Counted from the first letter of the stretch, positions 1 to 5,183 are shown. The stretch is 5,183 nt of DNA from an uncultured Synergistales bacterium (GCA_905233335.1 CAJOED010000106.1:1-5183); one strand, 5' to 3'. Notes: generated by a model from the letters alone, not told the origin. Made by a program: numbers and translations.

Positions 1-19
1 GGGGCATTGTTACGTTCAT
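1..19 (-). CDS. Possible start of a further gene of the left operon (partial)
   Basis: On the minus strand an ATG lies 2 bases after the stop codon of the CcdA-like gene and reads Met-Asn-Val-Thr-Met-Pro before the window ends. A weak purine-rich stretch (GGTGAG) precedes it within the end of the upstream gene, so a translationally coupled next gene is plausible given that the preceding genes are also nearly touching. Only six codons are visible, so no family can be named and chance is a real alternative. If it is real, a thioredoxin-like or other redox partner would be a natural thing to look for here. Confidence 0.3.
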
Positions 20-21
20 GC

Positions 22-702
22 TCACCAAAAATAACTCACCTCATGAGCCAAATAACAACCTCCCGCTATCAACGCTACTCCGCAAAGAATATTCACAGCG
101 CGTAAAATCTTGTCGCCTCTCTCACTCTGCAAGTAACAAGTAAACACTTGTGCAAACGTCCCCGCCGCAATGAGCACCGCACTATAACCCATAGCATAAG
201 AAGCAACAAGCCCCGGTGATTTCTGTGCCATAGCGAGAGATAGCACTGGACTCACGTACGCGATACTGCACGGCCCAACCGCAAGCCCCGACACAATACC
301 AAGCACTACCGCGCCGATGATGTTCTGACTCTCTGTTCCTGTTCCGCCGTTCCCGAACGCAAAGAACTTCACGCGCAATATTCCCGTGAGGTGCAAGCCC
401 ATAATGACGAACACTGCCGCCGTTATCATCGTGAGGACATGACCCGGAAGCACACGGCCAAGCCCCGACACTATCAGCGCGACAATTGCGAGGTTGAAGA
501 CTATCCCGGAACAGAACGCACACGAAATCATGAATGCCCGCAAACGTGAGGGGTTATCGGTGTTAGCTACGTAGCTTACGACGAGGGGAACGGAAGATAT
601 GCCGCACGGACTCAATAAGACGCTGGCAATCCCCCAGAGAAATGCTCCGAGAAACTGCCAGTATCCCGACGAGAACATTACGTCGAAAATTGCATCAAGC
701 AT
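22..702 (-). CDS. CcdA/DsbD-type transmembrane electron-transfer protein
   Basis: A 226-residue polytopic inner-membrane protein. I see six hydrophobic segments, at about residues 15-43, 57-80, 87-108, 128-158, 166-188 and 201-220. Segments 1 and 4 each carry the family's hallmark: Ser-Pro-Cys (Cys33) and Gly-Pro-Cys (Cys145), each followed by further prolines. In the CcdA/DsbD family these paired cysteines form a disulfide within the membrane that takes electrons from cytoplasmic thioredoxin and passes them to a partner outside. Length and helix number fit stand-alone CcdA-like proteins rather than full DsbD, as there are no added periplasmic domains. An extra Cys-x-x-Cys (Cys61, Cys64) lies in segment 2, which is not a family hallmark. 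The start codon overlaps the last base of the upstream stop (TAATG) and has no clear ribosome binding site, so translation is probably coupled to the SUMF1-flavodoxin gene. The partner is not known; the exported flavodoxin fusion next door is a candidate. A role in cytochrome c maturation cannot be read from this window, which shows no haem-lyase or cytochrome genes. Confidence 0.88.
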   Translation of the reverse strand: MLDAIFDVMFSSGYWQFLGAFLWGIASVLLSPCGISSVPLVVSYVANTDNPSRLRAFMISCAFCSGIVFNLAIVALIVSGLGRVLPGHVLTMITAAVFVIMGLHLTGILRVKFFAFGNGGTGTESQNIIGAVVLGIVSGLAVGPCSIAYVSPVLSLAMAQKSPGLVASYAMGYSAVLIAAGTFAQVFTCYLQSERGDKILRAVNILCGVALIAGGCYLAHEVSYFW

Positions 703-2036
703 TACAGGTTATCAGCGAGCCATTTCGCAATATTACTCTTCAGTGCTCCGCCTCCCGAATAATGTACGGAAAGACCTTCAGTGATTACAGCTTGGGGTGC
801 AAGTTTCGCTATTGCCGTCAAACTCTGTCCGAAACGCCCTCCCCCGTGCGAACAGAACGGCATAATCACCTTGCCGGAAAAATCATAGCTCTCAAGGAAT
901 GACGCTATCGGCATCGGAATAGAAGCCCACCAGTTCGGATAACCCAGCATGATGATGTCGTACTGTGCGAAATCCTTAATCTTTCCGCGTAATTCCGGGC
1001 GTGCTTGTCTGTGCTGGTCTCTTTGTGCCTCACGTAATACTGTGTTGTAGTTCTCCGAATATGCTTTCACCGGCTCAATCTCGAAAATTTCCGCGCCCGT
1101 CTGCTTCTGTATCTCGTACGCTATGCCCTGTGTGTTGCCGCTCCACGTGAAGAACGCTATCAATATCTTTTTGCCCGTACTTGTTGCCGTCTGTACTGCA
1201 TGTGTCGTGATTGTTCCTGTTCCTGTTGCCCCGCGCGCAAGCCTGAAGCCTACGTTATAGAGCCTTCTCTCTTGGGGGGCCGCCGCCCTGTAAGCACTAC
1301 GCATATTTTTCGCAAAATCATTCCACCCGCCCCCGCGATAAACACGACGAGTCCCTGTTTCGGGTGATGAGTCAGAGTACGGCGCGTAGATGTCCCAGCA
1401 CCATTCGCCGACGTTCCCGTGCATGTCGTACAGTCCGAACTTGTTCGGGGAAAAACTTCCGACATCAACTGTTTCAGCGCGGTAAATTCCTGGTTTTGTC
1501 GTGAGCTTGCTCTGTGAAAAGTAATTCTCTTCTATCTCGTACGGGTAGTGTCCGTAAAAATTCGCCTCGTCAGCTCCGATTGAGTGTTCGAGGTTGAACG
1601 GTGTACTCGTCCCGGCACGGCAGGCAAACTCCCATTCTGCTTCTGTCGGTAGTCTATAGCCATTCGCGGCCAAGTCCCACGTAACTTTTCCGCCGTCAAT
1701 CGTGTATGCTGGTGTGAGGTTTTCGGCTTCACTCTTGAGGTTGCAGAACTTCACAGCCTCCAGCCACGTAACATTTTCGACTGGCTTATTGTCCCCGCGA
1801 AATGTCGACGGATTGTCGTGAGTGAGGGCGTAATATTCTTTCTGTGTTACCTCGTAGCGTGAGATAAAGAAATCCCCCACTGAAACTTCATGCTGTGTTT
1901 CGTCGTCGCTCCGCCAGTTTTCGTTTTCGGGGCTTCCCATTAAGAATTTTCCGCCGCTGACGTGCACAAAATCATCATCAGCAAACGCCGCATTCGCAAA
2001 CATCATAACCATAACAACAAGCAATAATATTCTCAT
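702..2036 (-). CDS. Exported SUMF1/FGE-like domain fused to a flavodoxin domain
   Basis: A 444-residue two-domain protein. Residues 1-19 look like a Sec signal peptide (hydrophobic core, cleavage after Ala-Phe-Ala); there is no lipobox cysteine or twin arginine. Residues 22-268 are a formylglycine-generating-enzyme/sulfatase-modifying-factor fold: GGKFLMGS (28-35), EVTQKEYY (62-69), PVENVTWLEAVKFCN (85-99), YRLPTEAEWEFACRAG (127-142), GLYDMHGNVGEW (201-212), YRGGGW (233-238) and GFRLAR (263-268). The cysteine pair that makes true FGE catalytic (after the RGGSW/F motif) is absent, as the segment 234-250 has no cysteine, so sulfatase activation is unlikely. A Thr/Gly-rich linker (269-287) leads to a flavodoxin domain (288-444) with the FMN phosphate loop TWSGNT (297-302), the GYPNWWASIPMP motif (365-376) and SHGGGRFGQS (396-405), as in the flavodoxin_4 group. 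It overlaps the upstream gene by 4 bases (ATGA) and has an AAGGGA site 8 bases before the start. The electron partner is unknown; the downstream CcdA-like protein is a candidate. Confidence 0.88.
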   Translation of the reverse strand: MRILLLVVMVMMFANAAFADDDFVHVSGGKFLMGSPENENWRSDDETQHEVSVGDFFISRYEVTQKEYYALTHDNPSTFRGDNKPVENVTWLEAVKFCNLKSEAENLTPAYTIDGGKVTWDLAANGYRLPTEAEWEFACRAGTSTPFNLEHSIGADEANFYGHYPYEIEENYFSQSKLTTKPGIYRAETVDVGSFSPNKFGLYDMHGNVGEWCWDIYAPYSDSSPETGTRRVYRGGGWNDFAKNMRSAYRAAAPQERRLYNVGFRLARGATGTGTITTHAVQTATSTGKKILIAFFTWSGNTQGIAYEIQKQTGAEIFEIEPVKAYSENYNTVLREAQRDQHRQARPELRGKIKDFAQYDIIMLGYPNWWASIPMPIASFLESYDFSGKVIMPFCSHGGGRFGQSLTAIAKLAPQAVITEGLSVHYSGGGALKSNIAKWLADNL

Positions 2037-2743
2037 AGATGCAGTCCCTTTCTGCTCAAAGTAATTTTTGCCGGCAAGCTCTCAAAATCTTTCTGTGATG
2101 TCAGTAACTCGTCGGCTTTCTTTCTGTACGACAGATATTTTTCTGACGCAAGATACTCATCACGTGCCGCCTCGTCCGAGTAAATTTCGAGCGTGCGAAT
2201 TTTCCCGTTCTCTTCCTCCGTAGCGAACATTCCGAGCACACCGTGTACATCACGAACTGCCCGCGTCATTTCCTGCGCAATAAGTTCACGGAACTCCGCA
2301 ATACTTTCCTGATTCACCTCAAGCAGCGACATAGCCGCAAGAGTCCCGGTGCCTTCTGTTTTCTGCTCAAGCACTATGGGAGTTACGGGTAAAATGTTCA
2401 GGCTCTCAAGAATGGGTTTGCGTTCCTCAATGAATGCCCTGAAACCCTCGCTGGCTCTGTGAACTTGGTATGCTGACTCGTCCTCGTAAATCTCAAGTAT
2501 CCTCATTAAGTCCGTGTTCGCTTTGTCGAGTGCTCCGTAGAGTGCGTAACTTCCCGGCTCATTCGGTGTGAACTTTGCGACGGTGCGTGAACTTATTGAT
2601 AACATTTCCGGCATTTTTCCCGGCTTGGCCTGAAGCAGTGCCCAGTGAACTTTGAGGGTTTTCCCGGCAGGGGGTGTTATGGGATATGCATATGCTGATG
2701 ACGTACACAGGACAGCAATAATTACGAGCGCAAAAATCTTCAT
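2033..2743 (-). CDS. Exported tandem ABM (antibiotic biosynthesis monooxygenase-like) domain protein
   Basis: A 236-residue protein with a clear Sec signal peptide (residues 1-19, cleavage after Ala-Tyr-Ala), followed by two copies of a small alpha/beta ferredoxin-like ABM domain at about 31-128 and 135-229. The copies share the family motif: LEIYEDESAYQVHRAS (83-98) in the first and LEIYSDEAARDEYLAS (185-200) in the second. ABM proteins such as YgiN act as quinol or aromatic oxygenases without cofactor, or as haem-degrading enzymes, but many members have no known reaction. The motif histidine (His95) of the first copy is replaced by Tyr197 in the second, so only one copy may be active. A single chain with two domains would resemble the usual ABM dimer; that is inference. 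A strong AAAGGAG site precedes the start at 2743. Its stop overlaps the start of the SUMF1-flavodoxin gene. Export is unusual for this family, which is mostly cytoplasmic. Confidence 0.82.
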   Translation of the reverse strand: MKIFALVIIAVLCTSSAYAYPITPPAGKTLKVHWALLQAKPGKMPEMLSISSRTVAKFTPNEPGSYALYGALDKANTDLMRILEIYEDESAYQVHRASEGFRAFIEERKPILESLNILPVTPIVLEQKTEGTGTLAAMSLLEVNQESIAEFRELIAQEMTRAVRDVHGVLGMFATEEENGKIRTLEIYSDEAARDEYLASEKYLSYRKKADELLTSQKDFESLPAKITLSRKGLHL

Positions 2744-2802
2744 GGGTTACTTCTCCTTTCCGACAGCACATCCCGACGACTTACACAGCCACGCAATAAC
2801 AT

Positions 2803-2991
2803 TCATTTCTTCCTGTTCGACAGCAATACACCCCCGACACCGACATTGTCCGGCTCATTCTCCTTCAGCAGCGTAACGAATGCCCCTTCCGGTATCCCCG
2901 TAATCCTTGACGCTGATGCTGTGAGTTCGTGCGCAAGCTGTTCTTTCTGCTCTTTCGTGAGCTTTCCTGCTTCTACTGTTATGACTGGCAT
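2803..2991 (-). CDS. Small tautomerase-family protein (4-oxalocrotonate tautomerase-like)
   Basis: A 62-residue protein beginning Met-Pro-Val-Ile-Thr. In the 4-oxalocrotonate tautomerase superfamily the initiator Met is removed and the exposed Pro1 is the catalytic base; this proline is present. Length (about 60-65 residues) and the conserved VGVGG turn near residues 50-54 match the family, whose members form hexamers in the cytoplasm. Aligning by eye to the Pseudomonas 4-OT enzyme, the substrate-binding Arg11, Arg39 and Phe50 are not kept (Leu or Lys, Val and Val instead), so the substrate is probably not 4-oxalocrotonate; the DmpI/YwhB-like side of the family is a better fit. I chose the start at 2991 because it exposes the proline and has a perfect AGGAGGAG site 7 bases or so upstream. 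An in-frame ATG at 3042 would add 17 residues, destroy Pro1 and begin upstream of the promoter -10. It is the first gene of the left operon and lacks a signal peptide, unlike the next two genes. Confidence 0.85.
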   Translation of the reverse strand: MPVITVEAGKLTKEQKEQLAHELTASASRITGIPEGAFVTLLKENEPDNVGVGGVLLSNRKK

Positions 2992-2997
2992 AATAGA

Positions 2998-3006
2998 CTC
3001 CTCCTG
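2998..3006 (-). promoter_or_regulatory. Strong ribosome binding site of the tautomerase gene
   Basis: The minus strand reads GCAGGAGGAGTCTATT directly before the ATG at 2991. The AGGAGGAG core is a near-perfect anti-16S match and decides the start against the upstream in-frame ATG at 3042. Confidence 0.8.
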
Positions 3007-3030
3007 CAAAATTTTTTGTGAATGACATGA

Positions 3031-3039
3031 AATATAGCA
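3031..3039 (-). promoter_or_regulatory. Extended -10 promoter of the left operon
   Basis: The minus strand reads TGCTATATT: a TATATT -10 hexamer (5 of 6 to TATAAT) preceded by the TGn extension that can replace a good -35 box. The -35 position shows no good TTGACA match. Transcription would start near 3024, giving a leader of about 33 bases to the tautomerase ATG. It is predicted by pattern only. Confidence 0.5.
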
Positions 3040-3041
3040 CA

Positions 3042-3060
3042 TTAATCACAGCTTTAATCA
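3042..3060. repeat. Direct repeat TTAATCA/TTAATCA next to the left promoter
   Basis: TTAATCA occurs at 3042-3048 and again at 3054-3060, a 12-base period, just upstream of the minus-strand -10 element where an activator or repressor would bind. On the minus strand it reads TGATTAA twice. The half-sites ATTAA and TTAAT also make a weak inverted repeat. AT-rich DNA makes chance possible. Confidence 0.35.
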
Positions 3061-3087
3061 TTGCGTAGAATTTATTATGTTGCACTA

Positions 3088-3115
3088 TTGCTTTTTGTCG
3101 GGTTTGTGATATTAT
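3088..3115 (+). promoter_or_regulatory. Likely vegetative promoter of groES-groEL
   Basis: TTGCTT (3088-3093) and TATTAT (3110-3115) are 16 bases apart, and TG one base before the -10 (3107-3108) makes an extended -10. The predicted start near 3122 puts the CIRCE element in the first bases of the transcript, the usual arrangement in HrcA-controlled chaperonin operons. The -35 is weak (3 of 6). Confidence 0.5.
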
Positions 3116-3131
3116 TTCCCGCGTTGTTCAA

Positions 3132-3158
3132 TTAGCACTCAATATTACAGAGTGCCAT
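3132..3158 (+). promoter_or_regulatory. CIRCE operator (HrcA binding site) of the chaperonin operon
   Basis: TTAGCACTC (3132-3140, perfect left half), a 9-base spacer, and GAGTGCCAT (3150-3158, 7 of 9 to GAGTGCTAA). Geometry and position, between promoter and groES, match CIRCE, the operator bound by the repressor HrcA in many bacteria. It predicts heat-shock derepression by HrcA; hrcA itself is not in the window. The right arm has two mismatches, so binding might be weaker than at a perfect site. Confidence 0.92.
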
Positions 3159-3168
3159 TAAAGATTAC

Positions 3169-3174
3169 AGGAGG
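3169..3174 (+). promoter_or_regulatory. Ribosome binding site of groES
   Basis: AGGAGG lies 10 bases before the ATG at 3185 and only 1 base before the in-frame ATG at 3176. The spacing favours 3185, which also gives the standard GroES start MKLKPLGD. Confidence 0.75.
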
Positions 3175-3184
3175 AATGAAGACA

Positions 3185-3475
3185 ATGAAACTCAAACCGC
3201 TCGGCGATAGAATCGTAGTAAAAGTTCTCACGCGCGAAGAAAAAACAAAAGGCGGGATAGTCCTTCCCGATACAGCAAAAGAAAAACCCACTGAAGGCGA
3301 AGTTATTGCGGTCGGAACTGGCAAAATCCTCGACAATGGACAGAAACAGCCCGTAGAAGTGAAAGTTGGAGACAGAATAATATTCAGCAAGTATGCCGGC
3401 ACAGAAGTGAAAATTGACGGTGAAGAAGTAGTAATTTTCAGCGAGAGAGACGTACTCGCAATTATCGAGAACTAA
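3185..3475 (+). CDS. groES: Co-chaperonin GroES (Cpn10)
   Basis: A 96-residue cytoplasmic co-chaperonin, the usual length for GroES. The heptameric lid caps the GroEL ring and closes the folding chamber. The start MKLKPLGDRIVVK is the family signature. The mobile loop (about residues 17-35) contains GGIVLP, with Ile-Val-Leu at 25-27 as the tripeptide that docks onto the GroEL apical domain. The C-terminal part has VGDRIIFSKYAGTEVK (61-76), the conserved body of the fold. I start at 3185 rather than at 3176 (adds MKT, too near the ribosome binding site) or at the GTG at 3152, which lies inside the CIRCE operator. It is followed by groEL after an 18-base gap and is under CIRCE/HrcA-type control. 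Confidence 0.97.
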   Translation: MKLKPLGDRIVVKVLTREEKTKGGIVLPDTAKEKPTEGEVIAVGTGKILDNGQKQPVEVKVGDRIIFSKYAGTEVKIDGEEVVIFSERDVLAIIEN

Positions 3476-3476
3476 C

Positions 3477-3482
3477 AAGGAG
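3477..3482 (+). promoter_or_regulatory. Ribosome binding site of groEL
   Basis: AAGGAG lies in the groES-groEL gap, 11 bases before the groEL ATG at 3494. The spacing is a little long, but there is no better site and the gene is confidently placed by its protein start. Confidence 0.65.
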
Positions 3483-3493
3483 AAATAATAATT

Positions 3494-5128
3494 ATGGCGA
3501 AAATATTATCATTCGGCGAAGAAGCAAGAAGGGCTATGCTTCGCGGTATAGACAAAGTTGCGGACACAGTAGGCGTTACGCTTGGGCCTAAAGGGAGAAA
3601 CGTTGTACTCGAAAAGAAATTCGGCTCACCCATGATTACGAATGACGGCGTAACAATCGCAAAAGAAATTGAGCTTGAGGATCCGTTCGAGAACGCCGGT
3701 GCACAGTTACTCAAAGAAGTAGCCTCAAAGACGAACGACATCGCCGGAGACGGAACGACAACAGCAACAATATTCTCACGCGCAATAATCCGTGAGGGCA
3801 TGAAGAACGTTGCGGCAGGTGCCAACGGAATGCTTATGCGTCAGGGCATCGAGAAGGCAATTGATTTTGTCGTCGAGGAACTCAAGAAGCAGAGCACTCC
3901 CGTAAAAGAGAAGGAGAAAATCGCTCAGGTCGCATCAATTTCCGCAAATGACTCGGCAGTCGGTGCGCTGATTTCCGAAGCAATGGCAAAAGTCGGCGAG
4001 GACGGAGTAATCACGATTGAGGACAGCCAGACAGTCGGTACAACTCTCGAAATGGTAGAGGGTCTGCAGTTCGACAAAGGCTACATCAGCCCTTACATGG
4101 TTACGGACAGCGACAGAATGGAAGCAAGTTTTGACGACGCATATATTCTCATTCACGACAGCAAAATTAGCAACATAAAAGACCTTCTCCCCGTTCTTGA
4201 AAAAGTTGTGCAGACGGGCAAACCGTTAGTGATTATCGCGGAAGATGTCGAGGGTGAAGCTCTTGCGACGCTCGTAGTGAACAAGTTACGCGGAGTAATG
4301 CAGGTTGCGGCGGTAAAAGCTCCCGGCTTCGGCGACAGAAGAAAGGCAATGCTTCAGGATATAGCGATCGTAACGGGCGGTCAGGTCATCAGCGAGGAAG
4401 TCGGCCTGAAGTTCGAGAATACAGAACTCAATATGCTTGGCCGTGCAAAGAAAGTACGTATCACCAAAGAAGACACGACGATTACGCAGGGTGCAGGCAA
4501 CCCCGACGAGATCCGCCACCGTGCAGGACAGATACGCAAAGAGATCGAGGACAGCACGTCCGACTACGACAAAGAGAAGTTACACGAGAGACTCGCGAAA
4601 TTAGTGGGCGGCGTTGCAGTAATTCAGGTTGGTTCAGCTACAGAGACCGAGCAGAAAGAACTCAAGCACCGCATCGAGGACGCACTGAACGCTACACGTG
4701 CGGCAGTAGAAGAAGGCATAGTGGCTGGCGGTGGAGTTGCGGCACTGAACTGCGCTGTATCACTTGAGCCGTTCGTGGAGAAGCTGTCAGGTGATGTCAA
4801 GACGGGCGCAAGGATCGTACTCGACGCACTCAAAGCACCGTTGTACTTGATTGCGGAGAACGCCGGCTATCAGGGTGATGTAGTAGTCGAACGCGTGAGA
4901 AGCGAAAAGATCGGGCACGGCCTCAATGCGGCAACTGGCGAATACACCGACATGGTAGCGGCAGGAATTATCGACCCCGTGAAGGTAACACGTTCAGCAC
5001 TGCAGAATGCGGGAAGTATTGCGGCAATGGTACTCACGACAGAAGGCATTGTTGCGGACAAGCCCGAAAAGAAAGATGCGGCTCCAGCGATGCCCGGCGG
5101 TATGGGCGGAATGGACGGTATGTATTAG
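3494..5128 (+). CDS. groEL: Chaperonin GroEL (Cpn60, Hsp60)
   Basis: A 544-residue complete group I chaperonin subunit. Fourteen subunits form the double ring that encloses and folds cytoplasmic proteins with ATP and GroES. The equatorial ATP site is intact: VGVTLGPKGRNV (26-37), the Asp in TNDGVTIAKE (Asp51), GDGTTTAT (85-92, Asp86 matching E. coli Asp87) and Asp396 in the RIEDALNATRAAVEEG segment, matching the ATP-hydrolysing Asp398. The Cpn60 signature AAVEEGIVAGGG is at 403-414. The apical domain (about 190-375) has the usual NIKDLLPVLE and PGFGDRRKAML segments. The tail ends GGMGGMDGMY, a short version of the flexible Gly-Met tail with Asp and a final Tyr in place of the common Gly-Gly-Met-Met ending. 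It is the second gene of the operon and is followed after 22 bases by a terminator. All catalytic residues I can place are present. Confidence 0.99.
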   Translation: MAKILSFGEEARRAMLRGIDKVADTVGVTLGPKGRNVVLEKKFGSPMITNDGVTIAKEIELEDPFENAGAQLLKEVASKTNDIAGDGTTTATIFSRAIIREGMKNVAAGANGMLMRQGIEKAIDFVVEELKKQSTPVKEKEKIAQVASISANDSAVGALISEAMAKVGEDGVITIEDSQTVGTTLEMVEGLQFDKGYISPYMVTDSDRMEASFDDAYILIHDSKISNIKDLLPVLEKVVQTGKPLVIIAEDVEGEALATLVVNKLRGVMQVAAVKAPGFGDRRKAMLQDIAIVTGGQVISEEVGLKFENTELNMLGRAKKVRITKEDTTITQGAGNPDEIRHRAGQIRKEIEDSTSDYDKEKLHERLAKLVGGVAVIQVGSATETEQKELKHRIEDALNATRAAVEEGIVAGGGVAALNCAVSLEPFVEKLSGDVKTGARIVLDALKAPLYLIAENAGYQGDVVVERVRSEKIGHGLNAATGEYTDMVAAGIIDPVKVTRSALQNAGSIAAMVLTTEGIVADKPEKKDAAPAMPGGMGGMDGMY

Positions 5129-5150
5129 AGCCGGAAAAGAGATAACAACA

Positions 5151-5183
5151 CCCCGTAGGCGGAAAACCTGCGGGGATTTTTTT
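5151..5183 (+). terminator. Intrinsic (Rho-independent) terminator of groES-groEL
   Basis: A 9-bp stem pairs CCCCGTAGG (5151-5159) with CCTGCGGGG (5167-5175), including one G-T wobble, around the 7-base loop CGGAAAA. It is followed by A and seven T to the window edge. It begins 22 bases after the groEL stop and so closes the operon at two genes. Confidence 0.93.

Noticed and set aside
599..902. Plus-strand frames of 61 and 86 codons across the CcdA-like/flavodoxin junction
   Set aside because: They lie opposite well-supported genes and their translations look like non-coding sequence.
702..2036. Annotation as a sulfatase-activating formylglycine-generating enzyme
   Set aside because: The catalytic cysteine pair is missing and no sulfatase gene is present in the window.
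2744..2802. Frameshifted tail of the tautomerase (frame ending just before the ABM start)
   Set aside because: The 62-residue tautomerase already has the full family length, so no lost C-terminus needs explaining.
2992..3042. Seventeen-residue N-terminal extension of the tautomerase from ATG 3042
   Set aside because: It would bury the catalytic proline and begins upstream of the predicted -10; the internal start has a near-perfect ribosome binding site.
3144..3170. Direct repeat ATTACAG at 3144-3150 and 3164-3170
   Set aside because: One copy is the CIRCE spacer and the other overlaps the ribosome binding site; a 7-base repeat in AT-rich DNA is probably chance.
3152..3184. Longer groES starting at GTG 3152 or ATG 3176
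   Set aside because: The GTG lies inside the CIRCE right arm and the ATG at 3176 is one base from the ribosome binding site. The start at 3185 gives the standard GroES N-terminus.
3158..5061. Minus-strand open frames opposite groES and groEL
   Set aside because: They are antisense shadows of highly conserved genes, with no family resemblance or ribosome binding sites.

Overview
The window holds two transcription units that diverge from one short intergenic region (about 2992-3184). To the right, on the + strand, is an ordinary groES-groEL chaperonin operon with a CIRCE-type heat-shock operator upstream and a clear intrinsic terminator downstream. To the left, on the - strand, is a tightly packed operon whose gene order (5'->3' on that strand) is: a 62-residue tautomerase-family protein; an exported protein with two ABM (antibiotic biosynthesis monooxygenase-like) domains; an exported fusion of a SUMF1/formylglycine-generating-enzyme-like domain with a flavodoxin domain; and a CcdA/DsbD-type six-helix membrane protein. 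The start of a further gene may lie at the extreme left edge.

Organism: this looks like a bacterium. Points for this are the CIRCE operator, GroEL ending in a Gly-Met-rich tail, good AGGAGG-type ribosome binding sites and cleavable Sec signal peptides. The GroEL/GroES sequences and the type of flavodoxin domain resemble those of anaerobic, gut or rumen-type bacteria. From memory of family sequences I lean to Synergistota, with Firmicutes-like anaerobes as the alternative; this is a guess without a search. Signal peptides ending in AxA on two otherwise soluble proteins would suit a diderm cell.

Layout: 1-19 possible start of a next gene (-); 22-702 CcdA-like membrane protein (-); 702-2036 SUMF1-flavodoxin fusion (-); 2033-2743 tandem ABM protein (-); 2803-2991 tautomerase (-); 2992-3184 divergent control region with a - strand extended -10 promoter, a 7-bp direct repeat, a + strand promoter and CIRCE; 3185-3475 groES; 3494-5128 groEL; 5151-5183 terminator. 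No gene-free stretch exceeds 300 bases.

How the genes may work together: the chaperonin genes are textbook. The left operon is the interesting part. Its genes overlap by 4 and 1 bases, so they are probably co-translated. Two products carry signal peptides and one is a membrane protein of the family that moves reducing equivalents across the membrane. A reasonable inference is an envelope redox module in which electrons from the cytoplasm pass through the CcdA-like protein to an exported flavodoxin or to thiols of the exported proteins. The substrate is unknown.
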